Of a stretch of DNA of 64,000 nt, positions 50,450-62,006 are shown piece after piece. The stretch's first letter is position 1, and each line of letters opens with the position of its first letter. Under the pieces are notes generated by a model. That model was not told the DNA's origin. It worked only from the letters and a program-made list of their open reading frames with translations, and ran no database searches. The stretch spans positions 545,090,370 through 545,154,369 of the forward strand of contig NC_081412.1 of the NCBI RefSeq assembly GCF_030272615.1, read 5' to 3'. Both the position numbers and the translations under genes were made by a program. Source of the DNA: Cryptomeria japonica. Lineage: Eukaryota > Streptophyta > Pinopsida > Cupressales > Cupressaceae.

Positions 50450-50860
50450 GGTATTGATGATGGGTTATATTTGATCATGTTCCATGTGAACAACCCTCAA
50501 ATATGTCAAGTGAATTGCAATATGTTTATTATGCATTACATTTGACTACAATCCATAGTTACTTGAATTTTAAGAATGCGTAGTGAATTGTAATGTGCCA
50601 ATTATAGGTTACATTTATTGTGATCCATGTTTACAATTGTAAAGAATGTGAGGTAAATTTTAAGTTATATTTGATCATGTTCCATGTTAACTAACCTTTT
50701 ATACGTCAAATGAGTTGGATTGTGCCTATTATTTAGTACATTTGCATATGATCCACAATTACAAATTTTACGCATGTGAAGTGAACTATCATGTGCCAAT
50801 GATGGGTCACATTTAAATGCATTGCATTCTTACAAATATTAAGAATGTTGATTTAATTAT
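50450..50860. repeat. Degenerate tandem repeat, ~85-bp unit
   Basis: About five diverged copies of a unit with GTGAATTGTAATGTGCCnATTAT, a GGTTACATTTGAT-like word, ATCCATGTTTAC and TTAAGAATGT. The array is old, judging by divergence between copies. Confidence 0.65.
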
Positions 50861-50926
50861 GGACTGCCAACATGAGATTCATTTTTTTTTAATGTTATAC
50901 ATATTGCTCAACTATTTCTAGAATTG

Positions 50927-51052
50927 ATTGTGTAATTTTATTTTATTTTGCATCAAAGTTACAGATGACACTCTGTGATCTCTAACTTGTTTCGTTTTGA
51001 TGATGGATCATAGAGTGTGATCCGAAATGTTGATTAAAAAATATTTTTTTTA
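50927..51052. mobile_element. Fold-back element, diverged copy
   Basis: GATTGTGT, TTTGCATCAA, ACACTCTGTGATC, GATGATGGATCATAGAGTGT and ATCCGAAA share order with the fold-back at 55850-56018. This identifies a small repeat family present twice in the window. Confidence 0.55.
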
Positions 51053-51715
51053 CACAAATGATTTCGGAAAATAGTTGAACAATATTTCATGGATTGTTGA
51101 AACTTAATGTCCATGAATGTTATACATGTTTTAAGATTATGTAAGAAAAATAATAAATATTTAGATATTTAATATTTTCATCTATTTATTAATTATTTAT
51201 AAATATATTTTATTATAAAAATTATATTATAATTATATGTTACTATCTATTATTTTTTATAATATTTTTATATATTCTTAATATAATTATATATTTATAT
51301 TATTATATTTATTTAATATACTAAAATAGTGTTATAATTGTCTTTATTATTTATTTAATATTTATATAATTTAAATTATTTTAAAAATATATCATATCTA
51401 ATAACTAACTACATTACACCAAATTATTAATTATACTCAATGCTAATTTTTTTTAAAAAGCTATTTTAACCTACCTTCAAAACCTTGCTAATATAGACCA
51501 TGTGCAGTAAATGTTGGGAGTGGGGAGCTTGCAAATGGTTAACTTGGTGGTCTTTGTTCAAACATCTCTTTCATATAAGAAATAAATAATTATATCTTGT
51601 TTGATATGATTTTTTAATGACTTTTTCAAGATACGTTTAATCAAGTTGAACAAGGTAAACGAGTCAATAATTTGACATCATAATATGACATTGTTCAAAA
51701 GAAGATATTATCCAT
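51053..51715. other. AT-rich, no gene recognised
   Basis: Long A/T runs; nothing coding seen. Confidence 0.5.
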
Positions 51716-51762
51716 TGTTTGTACTGTGGCAATGTACTATTATACCACTAGACCACAAGTGC
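51716..51762 (-). pseudogene. tRNA-Gly(GCC) 5'-half relic
   Basis: The minus strand reads GCACTTGTGGTCTAGTGGTA, then TAATAGTACATTGCCACAGT. This tracks nuclear tRNA-Gly(GCC) from its 5' end through the D arm (A box) and the anticodon GCC to the start of the variable region. The 3' half with the TTCGA arm is missing. It is a tRNA pseudogene or the head of a tRNA-derived SINE. Confidence 0.6.
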
Positions 51763-52379
51763 AAAGATGGAGCGAAGTGAGAGATGAATTTGACTAGACT
51801 TATTTAAGGTGAAACACTACTTAATAAAAAAATAATAAGAAGAATCAAATCTTAAAAAGAAACATATATTAATGGTCAATGTGGGAGATTTGCAAAAATA
51901 CGTGAATGGGTAGACAAACCATATGTATTTTACGTCAAGTATTTTCCAAACCTGAGATCTTAGGAAAAAATTAAAAATATCAAAGAAAATAAAATTAGTT
52001 ATTTTTAAAATTCAAAATCTAATTTTATAAAATAATAATAATATTTTACATTTTAAATATATTAAAAATAAAATAAAAATAAATGCAACTTGTCCTTGTG
52101 GAATGGACTTGTATATTATTGATTAAGATAAATTATTTTTAAAATTCAAAATATAATTAAAAAAATTATATATAAAATCATGAAGAGATTTTTATTAGAA
52201 GTTTAGCTATCATAAAGAAAAAATCATTCATTTATGGATTCATAATACCAGCAACTACATTTTAAATCAACCGGTGAGGAAGTGGTAAAACAACAAAAAA
52301 TCGCAAGTAAATACGATTAGACAAGTAGTCTCCCACGTGCTTACAAGTAAATGGTAGATCAATTTTTTGCAAGTAGGAA

Positions 52380-52658
52380 ATGTATTTGCATAGGAAATTG
52401 TGGGAAGCGTACGAAACTGTGTTGGAAATTAAGCCCTTACAACGTATTCGTAGTCCTCGTCATTTTTTATTTATTTACATGTACAACCATTGGAAAAAAT
52501 CTAGCGGACTAAAGTGTTTGAATCGTCTTGCAAGTTGTATTGAGGAGGTTGAACCGTCGATTAAAAAAAAATTAGCCCGTCCATTTCATAGTAGGAGACG
52601 CCTTCAGCGTAATTTATTTATTTACTTTTGTGGATTTTATCCATGGACAAAGGTGTAG
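52380..52658 (+). CDS. Unidentified 92-codon frame containing copy 2 of the ~100-bp sequence
   Basis: The frame runs from MYLHRKLWEAYETV to YFCGFYPWTKV and has a more protein-like composition than other frames nearby (Trp, Cys, Arg, Lys mixed; KSSGLKCLNRLASCIEEVEP in the middle). I do not recognise the family. Its last third is the sequence that recurs at 49263-49365, so it may be part of a repeat or of a decayed duplicated gene. A downstream GT lies within GGTGTAGG near the stop, so it could also be an exon. No promoter or partner gene is visible. Confidence 0.3.
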   Translation: MYLHRKLWEAYETVLEIKPLQRIRSPRHFLFIYMYNHWKKSSGLKCLNRLASCIEEVEPSIKKKLARPFHSRRRLQRNLFIYFCGFYPWTKV

Positions 52659-54000
52659 GCATCCCAATTTTCACTTAACTGAATTGTACATGTGTTGACA
52701 TCCTGGGAGGTTTGTAAGAGTGTCTTGACTAGTAAGAGCGTATAAAAGAGTTTTCTTTAGAATCTTGACTAACCTTATGATAGTGTTGGAAACTTTTCGT
52801 GAAGCATTTAATGAATGGAAGAATAAGGATAAATTGGACACCCAAGTTTGGGTGGTTAAATATTTTGATTAGGATAATATGACACTCCATTTGGGTATCA
52901 TACCTTCATTGGGCTTGTAAATTATCTCCAAAACCAATGCATGGTTTTACTTTGTATGTATTTTATAAATATAAGGTTGGATATAAGTTATTCCGTAGGG
53001 TGTATGTAGTAGTAGTGGAGTGTTATAGGAATTCAAACAAAGAAGGTGCATTGATGTCTTTTGAAGGACTAATATAAGCTTTGATCTCTTTGGTTATGAT
53101 TTTTTTCTCCTATTTTGTGGTTATTTCCATTTTTATTTATGATCCATCATTATTGTTAAGTTATATCTTATTTATATGTGGTCAGGTTAGAAAGTGAATT
53201 ATGCTCTCAAATACAATCTAATATTACAGATGTCAACAACGTAAATTTTGAAATTTCTAAAATTACAGCAATTTGAGACATTAGACTTGCAAATAAAAAG
53301 AGCAAAAGAAATATTAGAAAAATACCATGTAAAAATTTTGTATCCTTTAAAATATGATGATTTTTATGAAAAACAATATACATACTCCCAAGATTATATC
53401 CTTCAAATTCCTTTATGAACTTCATTATAATAATAAAAGACATACGATTTTGATTTATTTTTCTTCTATAAATGACTTTCTTAGAATCAAGTGGAATAGC
53501 TAATCAAACCTTGAGTAATGGTTTAATGATTTATTTATTACTAATTATTTGGTGGATTTTACAATTAGTAATAATGATGCGGAGTTAGTTCATCATTTTA
53601 GATTGATTTTAATTATGCTGGTTTATAATCTGTCGTATTGAATTACCAAAAATAGATTATACTGTGTGACTGACATTGCCGATACTGTCATGATATTTGA
53701 AAAATGTCCCGATTCTTCAGTCATAACTCTACTATTTGAGTGTTACCTTACTACTAGTGATTGGAATGTGTTTTTTCGCAACTGTGAAATCTATTTTAAA
53801 ATATAAAATTGAACATTTTGATATTAAAATTTGTTAATTAAAAGCAATTCTTTGAAACACAATTAAAAATATTAGTAAATAATTATACTGTAGATAAGGA
53901 GTTCAGAGGTCATATAGAACTTTTTTTATGGTAGCATGGGCTGTTTCAAGTATTGCATCTAATAAGCTAAACAATACAAGAAAAAAGAACTCAAAAATAA
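52659..54000. other. No gene recognised
   Basis: AT-rich spacer with no motif seen. Confidence 0.45.
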
Positions 54001-54300
54001 AAAGGGTATCATCCAAGAGCATATGAGGAGGATAATAAATAGGAACAACTCTTTACAAGTGAATTGCGAGTTGTCTCTGAATGTAAGAAAGGATCAGTAA
54101 TTGTGCTAAATCTGTAATCAGAAGTCATTTTTCTTTCTTTGACTCATGAAGCTAATCATATGTGATGCTCGTTTCTTCTTATCATTATCCGATTTATCCA
54201 CTGTTGAGACATGGACTAGCTAAGACTCAAACCTAGAACCTTCCTTATGCTGCTAGACTGCTCTACCACTGAACTACTGATCCCTCTTGGACCAGTCCAT
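54000..54300 (-). mobile_element. tRNA-derived SINE (right end clear)
   Basis: The minus strand starts near 54290 with GAGGGATCAGTAGTTCAGTG GTAGAGC, an excellent Pol III A box. About 43 bases later comes GGTTTGAGTCT, a B box, with correct spacing (boxes at about 54267-54277 and 54223-54233). The sequence continues into an unrelated body. The 3' end near 54000 is a guess, and no target duplication was established. Confidence 0.6.
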
Positions 54301-54898
54301 CATCAATCCAAAAGTGACTTATTTTCAACACCAACATGCATTGCCATTGCCTTAGCAGGAATATGTTGGACTATCAACAGAGTATTGCCAAATGGAAACT
54401 TGCATTGCAAAATCCCTTGTCTTTGATCTGATATAAATATATTTCTTTAATGTGGTCTCAGTGCATTTTGCAGTTTTTACTGTTGTGGCATAAAGTTAAG
54501 AGACAATCACATATAAGATCTCAAGCGGCCATTCTTCAAATTTGAAGTACCCAGAGGATATCTCCTTGTAGACAAGCTCAATTGAGAAACTTCATTTAAT
54601 TTTTGGTAAAGCGGGTTAGAAAATTCAAAATATGATACAGGGGAATTCACAATTTAAAATATCGGGGTTTTGCATTGAATCGTAATTCATATATATTTTG
54701 TTTTCTCACATTATAGCATATCTTTTAGCCACTCTTTTACTGCGACAATGCTACTGATTGTGACAAAAGGATCTGCATTAAGAATAGATTGAAATGTGTG
54801 AAGGAAACGTTTTTTCTAGTAAAATAAATGAATAACAAAATAAAGAACAATTTCTTGATGGGTTTTGGAGCTATTATTCCAGTTTGGGGTGATATAGA

Positions 54899-54996
54899 TG
54901 ATACATTAGAACCATTTTAGCTTACCTGACAAACCAATTGACAGGATTGATGCATTAGAACCATTTTTGCTTACCTGACGAACAAATTGACAGGAT
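54899..54996. repeat. 49-bp tandem duplication
   Basis: GATACATTAGAACCATTTTA with its following ~29 bp is repeated once with few changes (54899-54947, 54948-54996). Confidence 0.85.
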
Positions 54997-55534
54997 TGCG
55001 TACCAAAAAATAAATGTTCGAATGAAAGGGCTCTTCTGTTGTCAATATCAATTTCTGAATGATTAGCTCTCTGTATCCTTCGCTAAAATTGATGGAAAAA
55101 AAATTTAAACCTGAACTACAGCATCATCCTAACCACCAAGCAGTACTACCAAGATAATTGGCATTGTTTGCATCTAACTTGAACAAGAACATCGATTAAA
55201 CTGAACATAATATTCCACAAAATATGTTTCCATGGTTCATACTCATACCACTCAGAAAAGTACATCACTGGTCAACAGTAATGTCATATCAAAGCAAAAT
55301 GGCTTCTATTATTATCTTGGTTCCCGTTCACATCAAAGATGGTTAGCCGTATGCGAATCAAAAACGATTGAAGATAATATGCCAAGCACCTTCAAAAAAT
55401 GTAACTAAGTTTGAAGGGATGACTGAACTCCGAAAAAAATCCAACATTAAAAAAATCGCAGAATTTCTAGCCTGCATGAATCAACCTCAATGCTTCAAAA
55501 ACAAAATTCAGGAGAACGAACCCTCCTTAAGTCC

Positions 55535-55540
55535 TTTATT
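55535..55540 (-). terminator. Probable poly(A) signal of the phosphate carrier gene
   Basis: AATAAA on the minus strand, about 65 bp after the stop codon. Confidence 0.45.
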
Positions 55541-55604
55541 CAGACCTTCAATTTCTTAACTCAACCTGATCCTATGAAATTTATGTCAAAAACACCTCCT
55601 GAAA

Positions 55605-58600
55605 TTAGTTCAATTTGCTCAAGTCCTTGAGCCCTGGAGCAGCTGGTTGTGGGGTAACTCCACCAGTAGTCGGCCTGTTAAACATATTGCAACAATTAGA
55701 AGATAACCAAACAATCTTTAAAGCAAAGCAGAACCTTGATTTGGCATTTGCTGACTGTTCCTACTTTACGTTGCAGTTTAAAATCACTAGCAATAAAAAA
55801 AGACAGAAAAGAAATGCAGTTTCCACTGTCCACAAACAATTTCAAATTTCTATTGTTGTTTCTGGATTTGATTGTGTGACTTTTTTTTGCATTGATGTTT
55901 CGGATCACATTCTGTGATCCATCAATGTTTGGCATTTTCTAAACATCCTGACGATGGATCATATCCGAAACATTGATGCAAAAAAAAATCACACAATCAA
56001 ATCCAGAAGCAATAATAGATATCATTATGAATTGTGGAAATCTGATGATTTTAATTTCAAATTTAACAAATATCGCAGCTTAACATACAAAATAGATGTT
56101 AGCCTCCTGAATCTCAAAAAATGCACTGGGTGTACACTGTATACTAGACTCTGTACCAACATTCAGTTGATTACTTTTCCGAAATTCAGAGCATGGACAA
56201 TTTCGAAACTCGAGGTTACTAACATTCTAAGTTAGTCAATATCTTATTGAATCCTGACATGAATATATGCCTTTTTGTTTCTCTTCCTTTTTATGATTCT
56301 TTCTTTCTGGTTTTTTTTTTCCGTTCTTTAGAACATTCCCCCGGAACCCATTCTAATGTACCAGATACGAAATGATATTGCATCCCAGCCCCTTTCAGAT
56401 TACCAGTTTGCAATACAGTACTCCGCAATATTGTGCACATGTTGGGATCGGTCAATATGCATGCCAGGAGTGGATACATAGTATATTTGGTGCCATGTTC
56501 ATAAACCTTGTAGAAAACAACTGTGCAATAAAACAACACACATTGCTAACTGTGCAATAAAACAACACACATTGCTTTATGTCAGGGTACAGAACTTACA
56601 GGCCAACAAACACCTTGAAAGCATCATAGATACCCCACTGAGCTCCAGTAAGTGTTCCGATCATAACAATACGTAAAGGAAGTCCACGAGTAAAAAGGCC
56701 AACAACACCAATTTTTTGCACAGCCTGATCCCCACAAGCATCCAAGAATTAGTTATTACACTTATTGCTGCAAATAATCTGGAATTATCTACGGTATAAT
56801 AAAATTCAATAGCCTGTATATGGTATCCAAATAAATTTAAGACTGAATAACATGAAAGGACGAAGCTTCATAACGTGTATGGGTAGGTTACCTCGCCCAC
56901 AGTAGCACCCTTAGCATTGTTTAGGAAAGAAACCAGATTGTCTGCAGGATGTGAAACAATAGCACAGAAGACACCAGCAATATATCCTGCAGCAAAACTA
57001 ATTCCCAGTTGAAAAGATTTGCTACATTCATCTTTTGGAATGGGCACTGCATGCTTGTAAAGCAATTCTACTATAGTTTCAAAGGATGCAAACTTCATCA
57101 TTGTGTCTGCAGAAATATAGTGATATTAGTGTCATATAAATACAGTTTATCAATGGCACAAAAATGGGTTCTACAAGCATGCACAAATATGCACAGGCAA
57201 TACAGAAAAATAAAAAATCGTAAGAATCATAAGTCACAATGCAAGAAGCAGATACAGTTAAGAGAAGATATAGTCAATTAATAAATGTTACACTGAACAA
57301 CTGGAAGAACATTTGCATGTATTTTGCTACACAAAATCAAGGTCAGGCATTCTGATTAAACTTTTCTTATGCAGAATAAAAAGGATAACAAAACATATCG
57401 ACTATACAATAAACACTTGTGTTTCAAAAAGGTTTTGAATTCTGTATACCACATAAGTAATTACATGATACTAAAAATATTTCGGAACACTTTCTAAACA
57501 TTCTAACTCAGCATGGCTAGGCAAGAGATTTGATATATTTCTAAAGGTATCGTTTTAGTGAAAGTTTAGACCAACCAAATAACATATTTCCAAATACGGT
57601 AGGATAGATTTACTAATAATAGAAACAACAGCGACTAAAATTTGTCAAATAGACATGCTGGACTCCACAAAATAAGCTCCCACTACACAGCACAATAATA
57701 CCAATTTGGTAAAAAGCTCTAAAAATTAAACCAATATCACAAAAAGCTGTTGTGGTGAGCCTCATTTCTCTGAAGCGGTGCTAAAATATTGTAAAACTGT
57801 AAACATGCCTCAACATAGTAATCTTGTCATTGGCAACAAAGCTTTAAATAGCAATTGTTCTGGCATTGTATTGACTAGGCATTTGTGACACATGGTTGTA
57901 GACTTGGCATTAGATTTAAAAAGTCCAAAAAATATATCTCCGCTTTTCATCTACTTCATGGCAGAAAACCTCACAAAAGCAAAATAACAACAAATAAAAC
58001 TGCAAAACGAAACTAAGCTAAATAACAAAAAAAAAGATACACAATATATGAAATGCTAAATGTCCAGACCACTTTGCACTTGCATAACAACATAACAAGC
58101 AGTACACACTGCCGCGCAGCATAAGCAGAATCACACTACAGCATCTCACCGCATAGGCAGATCACAAAATTAAATGAAGGGCATAAAACAATGTAATTGC
58201 AGTGATATGTGATGAATTATGGAATTGCAGATGTACGCTACAAACAATAATGGTATCCATAACTCGCAGACTCGGATTCAGAGAATACTCAGCGAACCCA
58301 AAATTTTCCACTCGGCAATTTAGAGAGTACAACAAATTAAAATTTCTTAAAAAACATATTTTTTTTTGGCAAAATTCAATTACAAAATGTATTAAATTAA
58401 AAATTTACATCTCAAAAGAGAAAATGCATAGTTTTATAGCCAAAAAAACAATGTGAAAAATAAATTTTAACCAGCGTTTTACCCATGTTGACATTTTTAT
58501 CCATGATTTTCCTGTGTCTATAAAAACTCGCAAGTTAAACTTGTAAAACTCGTGAAACAAAAAAACGGATAGTACTCAGCAACTCAAAGAGTACTCACAG

Positions 58601-61600
58601 AGTTTGTAAACTATCAATGCATGACAAAGAATTATAACATCGCAGTACTATGCAGCAAAGAAATATTGCATCACAACACATAAATAATGATGGCATTTCA
58701 GACTTGAAGTGATATACAACAAAGAATAATGGCATTACAGTGCTGTGCAACGAGCAATGCTTGCATCACACTTATATGTGTAGCACAGTGTTGTATGGGA
58801 AAGAACAGGCTGAAAAGCCCCCTACATCCTCTTAATTCAAAAGAACGAGTCAAATGCACCTTCCAAAAGTAATAAGGTTTCCAACCACCTTAAACCTACC
58901 TTAATACAGAATTATCTAACCAATATAATAAGAGCAATTTAAGTTAGTAATTAATAAATATAGGTAAACCTCGTATAAAACAACATATGCATCAATGACT
59001 TACCACTTCCCCCCCAACCCAAGGAATAAAAAGAAAACTACAGCCAATACCACTACAGAACCTGTTATGTGAAGTCACTACAAGTCTACAACTCTGCTAT
59101 ATAGTTTCTCCAAAGAATGATAAATTCATGGTCTGAACCACGAGGTATACAACCCAAACCTATAATGAGAGAATCTCAGTAAATGTACCCTATATCTCCT
59201 AAATCAACATCTTGTGCCTACTGCCTACCTCTGCAGCCTGAGACCCAGTGTCTTGTGCCCACAATGGTAATTTTAAGCTTGCTGCAGACGCTCTCTTCGA
59301 TTGTTTGCTATTTTGTTATGCTCTTGCTCTGAAATTTTGATATTCTTACAAAATTACAATAGATTCTCTTGCTCTTGCTCTATTATTTTGATTATTTTGT
59401 TATACTCTTGCTCGTACATCAATGACTTACCAACCCCCCCAGGAATAAAAAGAAAACTACAACCAATGCCACTACAAAACCTGTTCTGTGAAGTCACTGC
59501 AAGTCTACAACCCTGCTATATAGATTCTCCAAAGAATGATAAATTCATGATCTGAACCACGAGGTATACAACCCAACCCTATAATGAGAAAAGCTCGGTA
59601 AATGCACCCTATATCTCCTGAATCAACACCTGGTACCTACTGCCTACCCCTGCAGCCTGACACCCAATGTCTCGTGCCCACTATGGTAATTTTAAGTTTG
59701 TTTGCTATTTTGTTATGTTCTTGCTCTATTATTTTGATTCTTTTACTATAGCGCGTTCCACGGGAGGTAATGCTACGTTATTGTGCCAGTTTTGAGTCTA
59801 GTTTGTGTGTTGTATTCTGTATTTTTGCATTCAATCCTTCTTCTTTTGCAATTTTTCTTTGTTCTATTTTGAATTTGTTCCAGGTTCTGTATTAGCTGGA
59901 CCATGAAGTAGGGTTGTCTGCAAGGTCTTCTAAGGAAGCAGCAGAAAATGCCAAATGCCAAATGCGAGAAGCTGATTTGTGGTCCGCGGGATGTGCTGTT
60001 GGTTTTAAGAAAGGAAATTCAAATTGTCTTCCAGCAAAAAGAAGATTTGGCATCCTTTTGCAAGGATTTGAGCACTGTTGTTAGCACTCTTAGGGTCACA
60101 CATAAAAATGGCAAGTTAGAAATTTGAAATTTCCAGTCAGTTCACAATGCCTACTCTTCCAGGTGGTGATCTGTGGAGAGTGGCTAAATATATTGAGATT
60201 GATCCCAAGGTGCAGTTTTGAAACAGGAGAACTGTGCTTAGAGGAGACTGTTGGAGAGATGGCAAAAGGTAAGTGCAAGAGGATTATAATTCTCAGCAGA
60301 TGTAAACAAAGTAAGCAAGGCACCTAATAAACAGGTTGGGCAGAGTAATGCCATCAAATCTAACGTCAGATGGTGACAATCTGAAGCTCCAGATGAAATC
60401 CAATTTGATGAAGCAGGTATAAATTCTCAGCCTAAGAAAAACTCAATTTTGATGGAGAAGAAGGTAAAGGCTCCAGGTCCACAATGGATAGTTCAACTTC
60501 CAAGACCATTGTTGCAAAGCCATCATTCTGAGAATCCATCTGTAGAGGGACCTGATTGGGAGATAGTACATACGGTACAAAATATGGGAGCATGCTGTCT
60601 CCTATTAAAGCTTCACAAGCACAAATCAGTAGCAATTGTTACGAAATAGAATCCAAGATGTTTGAAAATTAAACCTAGCGGAGTTAACATGATTAATGGA
60701 TAAAGGAGAGTGGACTTTGTTATGCCTTAGCTGAATTTATGGTGTCAAAATAGTATATTGGATGAAACGATGTATATATACTGATTTAAAAATTAAATAT
60801 ACTATCTATATGACAGAGGAAATGAACCGTTGAAAAGCAATGGCTGTCCTTCACGTGTCCCTATTTAGGTTTTCAAAAAAATAGTGGTGCTTTTCTAATA
60901 TCATATAGGAGCAAGGAGACTTAACAAATGCCCTATTTTTCAACTATCAGAAAAACTTATATAACACTAAAAATTGAAAAACAGTAAAGGATCTTCTAAG
61001 CACCAAATAGGCAAAACTGAACAGAATTTCTGACAAGCCAGAACATATAGATGGTTAAAAAAAGAAGTGAACTAAAACTAGCGAACAAGCAGAAAAAACC
61101 TATTAAAGTGAAAAAAGAAGCACTGAACTTGACCGAAGACTAAGTAAAAAGAAGCACTGAACTTGACCGAAGACTAAGTAAATGTATATGATAAAGCAAC
61201 CGCATATACATGTTTTTTAATGGCCTCAGAGAATCCTCAAAGAACATGTTTAGAATAAAGTCCCTCATGTTTTGACAAGAATGGAAGTAAATTGACTCCT
61301 AAAAAACCATTCAATTTAAACCCAAAAATAGACCATACATAGTTTTCTGCCAGATGTTTTACAACGCTATCACATATAAACCATGGGTTTCACATTACAC
61401 AGTCTAGAAGCCAAAATTACTACATCAATTAATTATATATCAATACTCAACAAACTTTAAAGAGATTACAAAGATTTCATACTTACATGGTATTTGGCGT
61501 CCCCAAAGTGGGCCAATTCCCTTGTACAGACTGCAAACAGTAACAAAAACAGAAAACTCCATGATTTCATAACAATTCAATGAAATTTGGTCTGCCCTGT

Positions 61601-62006
61601 GTATTTGGAAAACACTTCACATGGTAGAGATTCAAGGAACATACCCAAGTACTCCTTCTTGTCTAACAAACTTTGGGAGCCCATCAGACAATCCTCTAGC
61701 AAATCCAGGTTGAGTTTGTACTCTAACTTTTACTGCCTCAAAAGGACAAAGTGCAACATCGGCAATAAACTCTGCCGATGCAGAACCTGCCAAGTAGATC
61801 AGCGTCTTGTACTTGGTAGCATACTCAGGCCCTGCAATATCTGAGTAGTACTTTTTAAAGTACTCATAAAATCCAAACTTGCAGGCACCTTGAGCACTGT
61901 ATCCCAAGAAAGTTGGCACCCAACCCCTGAACAAACCCCTTGCTCCTTCTTCCTTAAGCAAAATGCCAAATCCAGACAAAATTGACTTGTACTTTGCAGG
62001 ATTGAT
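55605..62006 (-). CDS. PHT3: Mitochondrial phosphate carrier (PHT3/MPT type), last five coding exons
   Basis: This carrier imports phosphate, with a proton, across the inner mitochondrial membrane for ATP synthesis. Exons on the minus strand: 62006-61645, 61530-61487, 57106-56892, 56724-56600, 55674-55605. All have GT-AG junctions and agreeing phases and encode 271 residues to the stop. The part begins at INPAKYKSILSGFG, inside carrier repeat 1; the first exon(s), with the targeting peptide and the first PxD signature, lie outside the window or were not found. Repeat 2 has GSASAEFIADVALCPFEAVK with the Px[DE]xx[KR] signature, then GPLWGRQIPYTMMKFASFE. Repeat 3 has VFCAIVSHPADNLVSFLNNA and GLFTRGLPLRIVMIGTLTGA. 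The C-terminus is PTTGGVTPQPAAPGLKDLSK. No disruption is seen. Match to plant MPT3-like proteins is close from memory. Confidence 0.93.
55850..56018. mobile_element. Fold-back element in the last carrier intron
   Basis: The left arm from 55850 (TTTCTGGATTTGATTGTGTG, TTGCATTGATGTTTCGGATC) pairs with a right arm ending at 56018 around a short centre containing CACATTCTGTGATCC. Arms are about 65-70 bp. It lies between carrier exons 56600 and 55674, so it is transcribed within that intron. Confidence 0.8.
58992..59700. repeat. ~290-bp direct duplication in the intron
   Basis: 58992-59281 and 59417-59700 share CATCAATGACTTACCA, GGAATAAAAAGAAAACTACA, CTCCAAAGAATGATAAATTC and GAACCACGAGGTATACAACC in the same order, at about 90% identity by eye. 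The sequence between carries short repeats of TTGCTCTTGCTCT. Confidence 0.9.
59880..60650 (+). pseudogene. Possible coding relic, family unknown
   Basis: Plus-strand pieces look protein-like: QQKEDLASFCKDLSTVVSTL at about 60034-60093, GDLWRVAKYIEIDPK at about 60163-60210, and MEKKVKAPGPQWIVQLPRPL at about 60449-60508. They fall in different frames, and a splice-donor-like AAAG|GTAAGTG occurs near 60268. No family was recognised. It is antisense to the carrier gene whose intron holds it. It may be an inserted fragment of another gene or of an unknown retroelement. Confidence 0.3.

Larger units (their letters stand above)
57107..61486 (-). other. Long intron (4.4 kb) of the carrier gene
   Basis: It lies between the 44-bp exon and the 215-bp exon. 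It holds a 290-bp direct duplication and a possible coding relic (listed separately); the rest is AT-rich with nothing recognised. Confidence 0.85.

Noticed and set aside
56868-57101. Carrier frame starting at MMKFASFE as a separate small gene
   Set aside because: It is an internal exon of the phosphate carrier; the ATG is an internal methionine and splice sites with agreeing phase flank it.
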